From the NCBI GenBank assembly GCA_900553355.1, contig USDK01000037.1, positions 1 to 28,586 of the forward strand: 28,586 nt of DNA, given 5' to 3'. Positions 1-6,330 of this stretch are shown piece after piece. Source of the stretch: an uncultured Lachnospiraceae bacterium (GTDB lineage: Bacteria > Bacillota > Clostridia > Lachnospirales > Lachnospiraceae). Made by a program: the position numbers and the translations under genes. Every line of letters begins with the position of its first letter. The stretch's first letter is position 1. The notes beneath the pieces were generated by a model that was given only the letters and a program-made list of their open reading frames with translations, was not told the DNA's origin and made no database searches.

Positions 1-15
1 TCCTTTTTTATAGTC

Positions 16-53
16 GGTGTCCTTTCAGTCACTTCGTGACTTTTGGGACACCC
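16..53. repeat. Two-tier palindromic hairpin at left edge
   Basis: GGTGTCC (16-22) pairs with GGACACC (46-52), enclosing a second stem GTCAC/GTGAC (28-32 with 36-40) and a TTC loop. It lies just downstream of the flavin/ferredoxin gene on the minus strand. No T-run follows on either strand, so a classical terminator is not supported. It may be a dispersed intergenic palindrome or an RNA 3'-end stabiliser. Confidence 0.45.
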
Positions 54-64
54 TCGTTAAAAAT

Positions 65-676
65 TTACCAATTTCGTACCGCCGACACCGGGCAGTGTTC
101 GTAACAGTTTCCGCAGTGCAGGCAGTGTTCCGGCTGAATCTTAAAAGGCTGTCCCGGCTCGATACAGCCTTGTGGGCAGTGCCGGGTGCATGTGCCGCAG
201 CCGATGCATTCTTCGGTAATGTGGTACCCCTTTTTCGTCACATTTCCTTTTCCTATCGTGTAGCTTTCCCGGAAGATGGGGTGTACCCCTAAATGGAAGT
301 ATTCTATCTGCGCATTCCGGATGACGAACACAACGCCGATCTCTCTCGTATCTCCCGGATATACGTTGGAGAGATAGGGCTGTTCCTGAAAGATCCGGTC
401 AATCCACTTTTTCTGCTCTTCTTTGCCCACAGGTTCTGCTTTAGCAGACAGACGGATCATCTCCTTATATTTTGTATAACCCAGAATCTGGACTCTCCCG
501 TCCCTTAAAAGTTCCCGGCAGAAATCCTTCCCTCTTGCCGTGAAAAAATAGATGGCGTCCGGCTCATAGTGGATAGCGCTGATATTACGCACCTGGGGCG
601 CGCCAGTTTGATCCACCGTGGCAAATGCCAGTACTCCCACATACTGCAGCTTCTGTAAACATGTTTTCGCATCCAT
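65..676 (-). CDS. Pyridoxamine-5'-phosphate-oxidase-like flavin protein fused to 2x[4Fe-4S] ferredoxin
   Basis: 203 residues. The N-terminal ~150 residues form a split-barrel PPOX-like FMN-binding domain. The C-terminus is a bacterial ferredoxin with Cys157/160/163/167 plus Cys171, then Cys185/188/191/195. The family is expected to be a cytoplasmic flavin/Fe-S electron carrier or reductase; the substrate is unknown. The ATG at 676 is preferred over one 27 bp upstream because AGGAGG lies at the correct distance before it. It is the last gene of the RiPP operon, 29 bp after the truncated MDR gene. A paralogue of the same architecture lies at 5117-5749. An electron-transfer role for the radical SAM enzyme, which needs reduction of its clusters, is an inference from position. 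Confidence 0.85.
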   Translation of the reverse strand: MDAKTCLQKLQYVGVLAFATVDQTGAPQVRNISAIHYEPDAIYFFTARGKDFCRELLRDGRVQILGYTKYKEMIRLSAKAEPVGKEEQKKWIDRIFQEQPYLSNVYPGDTREIGVVFVIRNAQIEYFHLGVHPIFRESYTIGKGNVTKKGYHITEECIGCGTCTRHCPQGCIEPGQPFKIQPEHCLHCGNCYEHCPVSAVRNW

Positions 677-705
677 TCCTGGTTCCTCCTCTTCTCCTGC
701 CATCT

Positions 706-1500
706 TTATCCTGACACCTTTACTACGATTTTCCCATTGACGATCCCACTCTCCTGTGCCAGACAGGCTTCCCGGATCTTTGAAAAATCATAACATTCCC
801 CGATATGTGGCTTCAGGCTGTGCCTGTCCAAAAATTCCAAAATCTGGTCTATCTCTTCCTGTGACGGCCAATTGCTGTGAAATCCGGTAAGGTAAACGCC
901 GTTGGGAATATCCTTGATCGGGTCAAATCCGGAAAGGACAGATGCACCTCCCAGAATACCTGTACTGCAAACGATGCCTCTCCGCGCCATACACTTCAGC
1001 GTATCCCGGAGCGTGGCAGGTTCCACCAGCTCCAGCGCCTTAGTCACGGTTCCCACTGTTTTCACTGTCTTAAGGAACTCTTCACTATCCTTAAGGCTCC
1101 CAGTATCCAGCACTGCCGCAAGCTCCGTCCACGAAAGACCGGACTCTGCCGCAAATACGTGATGGGAGGGCGCCAGTACATACTGGGCATAACTTCCGTC
1201 AAAACTTCGTCCCATCCCGCCCATGAAGGCCATTACTCTCTGCCCTTTCTGAAACCGGCTGTCCGAAGGATCCGCCACTTCTCCTACGCACTCAATGCCG
1301 GGAACGACAGGTTTCCTGATATAGTCAGCCCGGATCTCTCCATTACGCAGGATCTGCTCGGAATGGTTCATGCCAAAGGCCTTTACCCTGATCAGCACCC
1401 ATCCGGGCCTGCTCTCGGGAACCGGCACTTCCGTCAGCCTCACATCCTCTGCCCTCACAGGCTCTGCAAGTACCACAGCTTTCATCATTTTCGGAATCAT
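706..1500 (-). CDS. MDR-family (quinone oxidoreductase-like) protein lacking the Rossmann glycine motif
   Basis: 264 residues against about 325 for zinc-independent medium-chain dehydrogenase/reductases. The GroES-like N-terminal half is intact (VLIRVKAFGMNHSE, GIECVGEV). The C-terminal half is also recognisable (ARRGIVCSTGILGG, IPNGVYLTGFHSN, GIVNGKIVV). Between ELAAV and LDTGSL, near 1112, about 60 residues that normally hold the catalytic-domain start and the GxxGxxG NAD(P)H loop are absent, and the frame is kept. The start is the ATG at 1500, whose ATGA overlaps the radical SAM stop codon, with GGAAGGAG in front, so translation is coupled. It probably cannot bind NADPH in the usual way: either a degraded gene still translated or a repurposed protein. 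The family call is firm; the activity is doubtful. Confidence 0.8.
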   Translation of the reverse strand: MIPKMMKAVVLAEPVRAEDVRLTEVPVPESRPGWVLIRVKAFGMNHSEQILRNGEIRADYIRKPVVPGIECVGEVADPSDSRFQKGQRVMAFMGGMGRSFDGSYAQYVLAPSHHVFAAESGLSWTELAAVLDTGSLKDSEEFLKTVKTVGTVTKALELVEPATLRDTLKCMARRGIVCSTGILGGASVLSGFDPIKDIPNGVYLTGFHSNWPSQEEIDQILEFLDRHSLKPHIGECYDFSKIREACLAQESGIVNGKIVVKVSG

Positions 1501-2534
1501 GCCGATATCTCCTTCCAGCACTGCGGATCTGCGGCGTAAAAGTCACCGTCATGCCCGCTGGCCACCGCCGGGCAGCCCCTGCACCAGGCCAGCAGCTCGC
1601 ATTTCGCACATTTCTCAAACTTCTGGTACTCCCGATATTCTTCCATGCGGCCAATCCAGACGTCGGCGATCCGATCCGTAAATACGTTGCCCACCTTACT
1701 GTTCTGGATTCTCCGGCAGGCATAGAGATCCCCGGTAGGAAGAATCGTCAGATGGCAGTTGCCACAGTTGCATCCCCCATAGATCATTCCTTCCTTTGCC
1801 GTCTTAGGAATCTGAAAAGCTCCGGTTTCATACTCATACAGCGTCCACAGATGATCCTTTTTATTAAAATATGTCTCGCAGCCGACAGCATCATATTCTT
1901 TAAATTTCCGGTCACAGTCTTCCAACAGCTTCCGGTAGCGCAAAGGTTCGATGCCTACATCCTTCTCCTCGCTGGTCGGACAGTACCGGGCAAAGGCAAA
2001 CACATCCGCCTTGTGAGCCACCACGGTATCAATGATGTCCGGAATTTCGTCAATATTGGTTCCGGAAACTGTGGTCATGATCACAGCGCGTATCCCTGCT
2101 CTTTTAATGCATCCTATCTTTTCCAGAGTGATATCAAAGCTGCCCGGTTTGCGGAACCAGTCATGGGTTTCCCTCATGCCGTCCAGGGAAAGCTGATATT
2201 TCTCACAGCCGTATGACTTCAGCTCCTGACAGACCTGATCCGTCAGATGGAAGGGGTTCCCCAGAATCGTAAAGGGAATCTCATGTTCCTTAAAAAGTCC
2301 CAGAAGCTTCCAGAAATCCGGGTGTAGGATCGGATCTCCTCCCGTAAGATAAAAATAGGGAAGTCTCTGATACATCCTGCAGAAATCCAGGCAGTTGTAA
2401 AAAGTCTCCTGCATCTCGTTCCAGTTCATGGAATCCAGCTTCTTACAATTGTCCTCTGAAAAAATGTAGCAGTGCTTGCACCGCTGATCACATTCATCCG
2501 TGATATGCCACTGAAAAGAAAAATATTGCTTCAT
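1497..2534 (-). CDS. Radical SAM/SPASM peptide maturase, ACGX-repeat system
   Basis: 345 residues. Cys15/19/22 form the CxxxCxxC motif that binds the SAM-cleaving [4Fe-4S] cluster; a GGDP motif follows near residue 65. The C-terminal SPASM region carries Cys255/257/260/273 and Cys309/312/318/321/339, enough for two auxiliary clusters. Such enzymes install Cys thioether or other carbon crosslinks in ribosomal peptides. The Cys-repeat precursor 122 bp upstream is the evident substrate. I recognise this pair as resembling the family named 'radical SAM/SPASM protein, ACGX system'; that name is from memory. The start has GAGGAAAATAGG before ATG. Its stop overlaps the MDR start. The crosslink chemistry is not predictable from sequence. 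Confidence 0.88.
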   Translation of the reverse strand: MKQYFSFQWHITDECDQRCKHCYIFSEDNCKKLDSMNWNEMQETFYNCLDFCRMYQRLPYFYLTGGDPILHPDFWKLLGLFKEHEIPFTILGNPFHLTDQVCQELKSYGCEKYQLSLDGMRETHDWFRKPGSFDITLEKIGCIKRAGIRAVIMTTVSGTNIDEIPDIIDTVVAHKADVFAFARYCPTSEEKDVGIEPLRYRKLLEDCDRKFKEYDAVGCETYFNKKDHLWTLYEYETGAFQIPKTAKEGMIYGGCNCGNCHLTILPTGDLYACRRIQNSKVGNVFTDRIADVWIGRMEEYREYQKFEKCAKCELLAWCRGCPAVASGHDGDFYAADPQCWKEISA

Positions 2535-2606
2535 CCTATTTTCCTCGCCTTCTCATTAAAATGATGATTTTATCTGAACCGGCTGTGCCGGAATAAAGTT
2601 CCAAGG

Positions 2607-2631
2607 CTCCCGGCGGAAAATCCGCCGGGAG
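2607..2631 (-). promoter_or_regulatory. GC-rich hairpin between precursor and maturase
   Basis: A perfect 10-bp stem (CTCCCGGCGG with CCGCCGGGAG) around a 5-nt loop lies between the precursor stop and the maturase start. Only a weak T-run follows on the minus strand, so partial termination or mRNA stabilisation that keeps precursor above maturase is more likely than a full stop. Such an arrangement is common in peptide operons; the role here is inferred. Confidence 0.5.
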
Positions 2632-2656
2632 ATCTCTGAGCATCTGTCCTATGTGC

Positions 2657-2851
2657 CTATTTGTCGGCTGCTCCGCACGCGGAACCGCATGCGGACGGCT
2701 TCTCCTCCGGCTCATCGGCTGCTCCACATGCCGAGCCACATGCGGACGGCTTCTCTTCCGGCTGATCCGCTGCCCCACACGCAGAACCACATGCAGAAGC
2801 AGGCGTAGTCTCCATCTTTTTGCTCCATCCAAAGAGATTTACAAGTGCCAT
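2657..2851 (-). CDS. Cys-repeat RiPP precursor (ACGX-repeat peptide)
   Basis: 64 residues. The short leader (MALVNLFGWSKKMETTP) is followed by three copies of ACGSACGAAD, with Cys at 21/25, 38/42 and 55/59. The copies are separated by Q/EPEEKPS linkers, giving a 17-residue (51-bp) period that is also visible in DNA. The third copy ends the protein at ADK. All six Cys are in CxxxC pairs, as expected for radical-SAM-modified peptides. GGAGG precedes the ATG. It is the first gene of the operon with the maturase, MDR and flavin/ferredoxin genes. Each block may be cut at the acidic Pro/Lys linker to release repeated products, but no protease or exporter is adjacent. Confidence that it is a real precursor is high; the mature product is unknown. 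Confidence 0.88.
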   Translation of the reverse strand: MALVNLFGWSKKMETTPASACGSACGAADQPEEKPSACGSACGAADEPEEKPSACGSACGAADK

Positions 2852-2907
2852 AATCGTTACCTCCGTTTTTCTGAAATGTCAAACGCTTTTTTTGTTTGCA
2901 CATTCAT

Positions 2908-2926
2908 TGTAATATATATAGTTACA
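2908..2926 (-). promoter_or_regulatory. Rrf2-type operator / -10 region of RiPP promoter
   Basis: TGTAA-N9-TTACA palindrome, matching the sites at the Rrf2 gene (4677-4695) and at 6189-6207 and 6238-6256. On the minus strand it contains a candidate -10 TACAAT (2906-2911), about 55 nt before the precursor start. A bound repressor would block this promoter. Assignment to the Rrf2 protein is inferred from the matching site at its own promoter. Confidence 0.65.
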
Positions 2927-3286
2927 TTAAAAAAGTACGCACTTTTTTATTACCTGGTTACAAAAAAGTAACCTCCCCCTGTTCCACAAAATAACGGCAG
3001 GGTCTTTACACCCTGCCGCCTGTTGTTCACATCGTTTCGCCTGTTCTCTGCGCTCTACGCTTTCCAGATCTTTGATGATCCAGTCCGCGATTTCCTCTTC
3101 CTCCAGTTTGTATTTTTTCATCATATATCGGACATAAACGTTTCCAACCTTATATCCCCTCTGCTCCAGGTCATTTTTAGCCGCCCGGATTGCCTTCACT
3201 TCCCGGCTTCCACCTGTCACAAGAATCATATGCTCTTCGTTTTCATGCCCTGCTAATTTCTCTATCAGATTCAGTGAATCATTCAT
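2927..3286 (-). CDS. Hypothetical protein, 119 residues
   Basis: I do not recognise this protein. The first ~90 residues look like a compact alpha/beta domain (HMILVTGGSREVKAIRAAK) with a very charged helical stretch (KKYKLEEEEIADWIIKDLE). AAGGAGG precedes the ATG, and the gene begins 18 bp after the arginase-like gene, so it is third in the Rrf2 operon. The last ~27 residues, including three Cys, are read through an apparent terminator hairpin (2995-3018) and into the 45-bp promoter block. The true ancestral stop may therefore have been lost upstream, leaving an accidental tail. No function can be assigned. Confidence 0.6.
   Translation of the reverse strand: MNDSLNLIEKLAGHENEEHMILVTGGSREVKAIRAAKNDLEQRGYKVGNVYVRYMMKKYKLEEEEIADWIIKDLESVERREQAKRCEQQAAGCKDPAVILWNRGRLLFCNQVIKKCVLF
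2929..2973 (-). promoter_or_regulatory. Conserved 45-bp upstream promoter block (copy 1)
   Basis: It has two palindromes. AAAAAAGT-N4-ACTTTTTT (2929-2948) covers the -35 region, and GGTTAC-N6-GTAACC (2956-2973) is centred about 60 bp upstream of the expected start site. The block matches 15672-15716 at 37 of 45 positions by my alignment and has the same 2-bp gap to a TGTAA-N9-TTACA-like box. It overlaps the 3' end of the 119-residue frame. The bound factor is unknown; the HxlR protein at 15824-16150 is one candidate. Confidence 0.6.
2995..3018 (-). terminator. Rho-independent terminator inside 3' end of hypothetical gene
   Basis: CGGCAGGGT pairs with ACCCTGCCG (9 bp, 6-nt loop). On the minus strand it is followed by TTATTTTGTGG. 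It would end the Rrf2-arginase-hypothetical transcript before the RiPP promoter. Confidence 0.6.
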
Positions 3287-3304
3287 GGGAACCTCCTTAT
3301 ATAT

Positions 3305-4171
3305 TTATTTCCGAAAAATATCAAGCTCTCCTAATCCTTTCCGGAGGCGCATGATATCCCAGGGAATAAATTCAGTGATTCCAAGGGCTATGACGTCAAA
3401 TTCTCCCGACACATCTCTGATTATGCGAAGAATCTGGTCCAGAGTCATCTTTCCTACTGCATATTCTACTGGAGGTATATGGGGCTCTGCACATAAAAGG
3501 CACCGAAAATCTTCCGGAGAAAGAACGTCCAGATCCCAATGAATCAGGACATGCTTGTAGCCGCCCTCCCTCAGCCAGGAAAGCAGCGCTTCTGTATCAT
3601 CTCTGAGCTGATCCGGTATCAGAAACTTCATCTGATATTCCTTCTGGTATTCTTCTTCCCAGCTTTCCAGATGGTCGGCAATGATCCCCACATAGACTAC
3701 ATCTTTTTTCCGAAATGGATGTCTTACCAGAGCCGCAAAGTCCGGCGCACCGTCGCCGATCAGATTGCCAAGTACCATCGCGTGCTCATTTGGCGCGTCT
3801 TTTGGTCTGGTAAAATCTGGATGGGCGTCTATCCAGATAACCGCCGTATCTTCCGGATATTTTCCGTGAAGATAGTCAAAAGGAGCCTGCTCTACGGAAC
3901 AGTCTCCGCCCAGCACAATGATCCTGTCTGGGTTTTTCTCCTCACAGATGGCATAGGCAGTCTTTTGCTGCTCCAGCAGTTCCTCCTTCCAGGCAATTCC
4001 GTCGGTCACCGGGACCTCCTCTGCAAAATTTGTCCGTACCGGAACTTCCGCACATTCCATCGTCTCGTTTTTTGGCGCCAGCCAGTCCAGAATATGGCAG
4101 CCCTCATAGTAAGGCGGATTGATCCCTCCCTGCCATTCCGGGAATGTCAGCCGTAATGTCTTCTTATCCAT
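3305..4171 (-). CDS. Arginase/agmatinase-family hydrolase, divergent metal site
   Basis: 288 residues, typical ureohydrolase length. The family's metal ligands are seen at DAHPD (Asp115, His117, Asp119) and WDLD (Asp213, Asp215). The first ligand, normally His in GGDHS, is Cys91 (GGDCS), and the usual DP after the second Asp pair is SP. The metal preference or substrate may therefore differ from arginase or agmatinase. The ATG at 4171 is chosen because AAAGGAAAG precedes it; the longer frame would start at TTG without a ribosome site. It follows the Rrf2 gene by 20 bp and shares its promoter. The family is firm; the substrate is unknown. Confidence 0.8.
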   Translation of the reverse strand: MDKKTLRLTFPEWQGGINPPYYEGCHILDWLAPKNETMECAEVPVRTNFAEEVPVTDGIAWKEELLEQQKTAYAICEEKNPDRIIVLGGDCSVEQAPFDYLHGKYPEDTAVIWIDAHPDFTRPKDAPNEHAMVLGNLIGDGAPDFAALVRHPFRKKDVVYVGIIADHLESWEEEYQKEYQMKFLIPDQLRDDTEALLSWLREGGYKHVLIHWDLDVLSPEDFRCLLCAEPHIPPVEYAVGKMTLDQILRIIRDVSGEFDVIALGITEFIPWDIMRLRKGLGELDIFRK

Positions 4172-4191
4172 AGTAGTCTTTCCTTTCAACG

Positions 4192-4632
4192 CTATTTCTC
4201 ATCCTGCAGATATTTTTCCAGATCTTCCATCACATCCGCAAGCGTGATCGCCTTTAATTCCCGTTCCATTGCATCCTGCACACGTAGCAGCTTGTCATCC
4301 AGGATGTTATGAATATTTTTCCCCACCAGGCAGTCGGGGTTGGGGTTTTCATGAAAATGGAACAGAGTGTTTTCCTCAATGCATTCCACCGCCCGGTACA
4401 CGTCCAGAAACGTGATCTGCTCCAAGGGCTTTACAATGGAGGCGCCCCCGGTTCCCCTTTTTACCTCAATCATTCCGGCGTCTTTCAGCTGGGAAAGCAG
4501 CCGGCGGATGATCACCGGGTTCACGTTGATGCTCCCAGACAGAAAATCACTGGTAATTTTATAATCATCTTTAAACGTCTCCATACAGGTCAGCATATGG
4601 ATGGCTATGGTAAATCTGCTTGAAATCTGCAT
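4192..4632 (-). CDS. Rrf2-family transcriptional regulator
   Basis: 146 residues, typical length. The N-terminal winged helix (SRFTIAIHMLTCM ... NPVIIRRLLSQLKDAGMI ... GTGGASIVKP) is characteristic. The central region has a single Cys (PNPDCLVGK) where Fe-S members such as IscR carry three. It is therefore more like the YwnA/HypR type, which can sense thiol oxidation or ligands. AAGGAG lies 10 nt before ATG. A TTGACA-N17-TACAAT promoter is overlapped by the operator at 4677-4695, so negative autoregulation is likely. It heads the operon with the arginase-like gene. Confidence 0.88.
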   Translation of the reverse strand: MQISSRFTIAIHMLTCMETFKDDYKITSDFLSGSINVNPVIIRRLLSQLKDAGMIEVKRGTGGASIVKPLEQITFLDVYRAVECIEENTLFHFHENPNPDCLVGKNIHNILDDKLLRVQDAMERELKAITLADVMEDLEKYLQDEK

Positions 4633-4658
4633 CCCTTTTCAACTCCTTTTTGCCCTCC

Positions 4659-4687
4659 ATTGTACGCTCTTTTTATTGTAATGTCAA
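4659..4687 (-). promoter_or_regulatory. Promoter of Rrf2 operon
   Basis: The minus strand reads TTGACA (4682-4687), 17 bp, TACAAT (4659-4664), close to consensus for the vegetative sigma factor. The -35 lies inside the Rrf2-type palindrome. Confidence 0.75.
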
Positions 4688-4697
4688 CGATTACAAT
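4675..4697. promoter_or_regulatory. Rrf2-type operator, autoregulatory
   Basis: ATTGTAAT-N7-ATTACAAT, a perfect 8-bp inverted repeat and the best copy of the TGTAA-N9-TTACA motif in the window. It covers the -35 of the Rrf2 promoter and the last codons of the macrodomain relic. Confidence 0.75.
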
Positions 4698-4964
4698 TTA
4701 AGCAGAGACTCATATATCTCCTTATCCACATCCTTAAATACATTAAAAATGACCCGGTCAAATGTACTGTCATGTTTCTTCAGGAATCCGGTCACTGTCT
4801 CCACCGCAATCTTTGCCGCTTCGTCGTTTGGAAAATGATCCGCCCACAATAGGACCGACGGTATGGATCACATAACGGGAAGGGAGGTTATATCCCTCCG
4901 TCAACACCGCCTGTCCTGTCGGCTCCTCGTATCCGAAACCGTACTGTGCCCGCATATGGTTCAT
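4691..4964 (-). pseudogene. Relic of zinc-type macrodomain (ADP-ribosyl hydrolase) gene
   Basis: One frame reads EEPTGQAVLTEGYNLPSRY followed by VIHTVGPIVGG, the core of the macrodomain proteins linked to class M sirtuins. Immediately after, in the +1 frame, comes HFPNDEAAKIAVETVTGFL and then an intact-looking C-terminus ending in ESLLKL and TAA at 4691. The N-terminal nucleotide-binding part and about 40 residues between GPIVGG and HFPN are missing, so the protein cannot be functional. In known operons this enzyme removes the mono-ADP-ribose added by the sirtuin; an intact sirtuin of that class lies at 14743-15612. The frameshift and deletion are seen directly; family recognition is from memory. 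Confidence 0.75.
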
Positions 4965-5089
4965 ATACCGGCTGCATTCCGGATCTGCTCTTCATACGGG
5001 ATATCCTGGAATACATAATCCCTGGCCGGCACTGCGCTTAAAAATCTGGAAAAATCGACTTTTTTCCTTTTCAATGTCTGAATTGCCAT
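4961..5089 (-). CDS. Short ORF, 42 residues, probably a gene fragment
   Basis: It reads MAIQTLKRKKVDFSRFL and ends EEQIRNAAGI. GGAGAGGG precedes the ATG, and it follows the flavin/ferredoxin gene by 27 bp. Its stop overlaps the ATG of the macrodomain relic frame. I do not recognise the sequence. It looks like the native start of a larger gene cut short, either the relic's own beginning or another gene fused to it by deletion. Confidence 0.4.
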   Translation of the reverse strand: MAIQTLKRKKVDFSRFLSAVPARDYVFQDIPYEEQIRNAAGI

Positions 5090-5116
5090 TTTACCCTCTC
5101 CTGCTCCTGTCTTTTC

Positions 5117-5749
5117 CTATCTTTTCTCTACTGCGTTAAAGGGACATGCCGACATGCAGTTGCCGCAGTGAAGGCAGTGTTCCTGCCGGATGACGAAAGG
5201 TCTGGACGACATGTCGATACATTTTTGCGGACATCTGGAATAACAGATCCGACATCCGCGGCAGCGGTCCGTGATAACATATCCTCCGGCCTGTCCTGTC
5301 TCCTGCCGTCCGGTTCCAAGGACAAAGGAATCTCTGTAAACAGGCTTGACCGACAAATCAAAAAATTCTCCGGTTCCTTCTGCCACCCGAAACACTTCCA
5401 AAGCTTTACGGCTCTCTTCCTGCGGATAAATTTCCGCCATATAGGGATTCTGCCGGAAGACCTCTTCCAGTTTTTCAGAACCAATATTCACTGCCTGTCC
5501 CCGGATAGAAACCGCCTTCTTATTCATGGTTCCCTCTCCGCCACACATGCCGCTGATTGCCACATAAGGATTTTCCATTAATTGGGAATAGAAGGCCTTT
5601 CCTTTTGCAGTAATAAAATACAGACTCTCCTCGTCTGCCAGCATAATGTCAATTACCCGGGTAACCGGTCTGCCCTTTTCATCCACCGTGGCAATCACGG
5701 TAGAATGGATCTCTTCCTTCAGGATTCTCAGATAATCTTTCGTCTCCAT
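5117..5749 (-). CDS. PPOX-like flavin protein with C-terminal 2x[4Fe-4S] ferredoxin (paralogue)
   Basis: 210 residues from the ATG at 5749, which has GAGGTG upstream; a GTG two codons earlier is possible. Residues 1-150 form the FMN split barrel (STVIATVDEKGRPVTRVID). Cys163/166/169/173 and Cys192/195/198/202 form two ferredoxin clusters. It has the same architecture as the protein at 65-676, so the two are paralogues. It lies 17 bp downstream of the 131-residue PPOX gene and shares its two-operator promoter, placing it in the Rrf2 regulon. It probably acts as a cytoplasmic electron-transfer flavoprotein; the partner is unknown. Confidence 0.85.
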   Translation of the reverse strand: METKDYLRILKEEIHSTVIATVDEKGRPVTRVIDIMLADEESLYFITAKGKAFYSQLMENPYVAISGMCGGEGTMNKKAVSIRGQAVNIGSEKLEEVFRQNPYMAEIYPQEESRKALEVFRVAEGTGEFFDLSVKPVYRDSFVLGTGRQETGQAGGYVITDRCRGCRICYSRCPQKCIDMSSRPFVIRQEHCLHCGNCMSACPFNAVEKR

Positions 5750-5766
5750 GATCACACACCTCGTAT

Positions 5767-6162
5767 TTAAAATTCGTATGGCGGATTTCCGGAGAAATCA
5801 GCAATGACACCGTGTGCATCCTTGATATAGAATACCTCGAAAATCGGGTTTTCTGCTGTCTCATACTGGCTTTTCACGATCGGATTGTTCATGGCGCCTT
5901 CTTTTACCGCCATATTTTCCTCAAATACAGCGGTTCCATGGATACGGATCCATGCATAGGTCGGATCGGATACCGATACTTCGATCTCCGAATTTGCCTG
6001 CATATCCTTGTATACGTCCTTCGTATTGTTTGTACAGAACCACAGCTTCCCATCCTGCTCAAAAAGAAACATAAAAGGACGTACCTTTGCTTTATTGTCC
6101 CTTCCTACGGTTGCCAGATACTGTACTGGATTTGCCTGTAAAAATTCTACTACTTTGTTCAT
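5767..6162 (-). CDS. Pyridoxamine-5'-phosphate-oxidase family flavin-binding protein
   Basis: 131 residues, a single split-barrel domain of standard length (VQYLATVGRDNKAKVRPFMF, then GKLWFCTNNTKDVYKDM and YAWIRIHGTAVFE). Such proteins bind FMN or F420-like cofactors and are often reductases of nitro or quinone compounds; the specific substrate is unknown. AAGGAAG precedes the ATG. The promoter carries two Rrf2-type palindromes, one on the -35 and one just after the start site, implying tight repression. It is the first gene of a two-gene operon. Confidence 0.85.
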   Translation of the reverse strand: MNKVVEFLQANPVQYLATVGRDNKAKVRPFMFLFEQDGKLWFCTNNTKDVYKDMQANSEIEVSVSDPTYAWIRIHGTAVFEENMAVKEGAMNNPIVKSQYETAENPIFEVFYIKDAHGVIADFSGNPPYEF

Positions 6163-6188
6163 GGTGATTCTTCCTTTCCTGTCTTTAT

Positions 6189-6207
6189 TGTAATATTTAT
6201 AGTTACA
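6189..6207. promoter_or_regulatory. Rrf2-type operator downstream of start site
   Basis: TGTAA-N9-TTACA, located roughly +5 to +23 relative to the expected start of transcription of the PPOX gene. Paired with 6238-6256, 49 bp away. Confidence 0.7.
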
Positions 6208-6219
6208 TCTTGCGCATTT

Positions 6220-6256
6220 AAAGTATCACACTCTTGTTGTAATGTCAATAGTTACA
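6220..6256 (-). promoter_or_regulatory. PPOX operon promoter with Rrf2-type operator on its -35
   Basis: Minus strand TTGACA (6243-6248), 17 bp, TACTTT (6220-6225). The -35 is inside the second TGTAA-N9-TTACA palindrome (6238-6256), the same geometry as at the Rrf2 gene's own promoter. Confidence 0.7.
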
Positions 6257-6277
6257 TTTATTTTTTACCAAAAAAAT

Positions 6278-6310
6278 ATTCCCAAAACTCTGTATACCTG
6301 TTTTGGGAAT
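6278..6310 (-). terminator. Rho-independent terminator
   Basis: ATTCCCAAAAC pairs with GTTTTGGGAAT (11 bp, 11-nt loop). On the minus strand it is followed by ATTTTTTT. It ends the transcript of the small membrane protein at 6331-6699. Confidence 0.85.
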
Positions 6311-6330
6311 ACGGTTCACTTTCATTCACT

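Noticed and set aside
16..53. Rho-independent terminator for the RiPP operon
   Set aside because: The stem lacks a following T-run in the minus direction; listed as a palindromic repeat instead.
877..1539. 220-residue plus-strand frame
   Set aside because: It is antisense to the MDR gene, with Cys/His-rich composition typical of a shadow frame.
2877..2882. TTGACA as the -35 of the RiPP promoter
   Set aside because: It is only about 26-31 nt before the start codon with no room for a -10 and ribosome site.
2536..2903. Alternative minus-strand frames across the precursor region
   Set aside because: They only reread the 51-bp repeats in other frames, giving Arg/His-rich nonsense; only the 64-residue frame has a good ribosome site and the Cys blocks.
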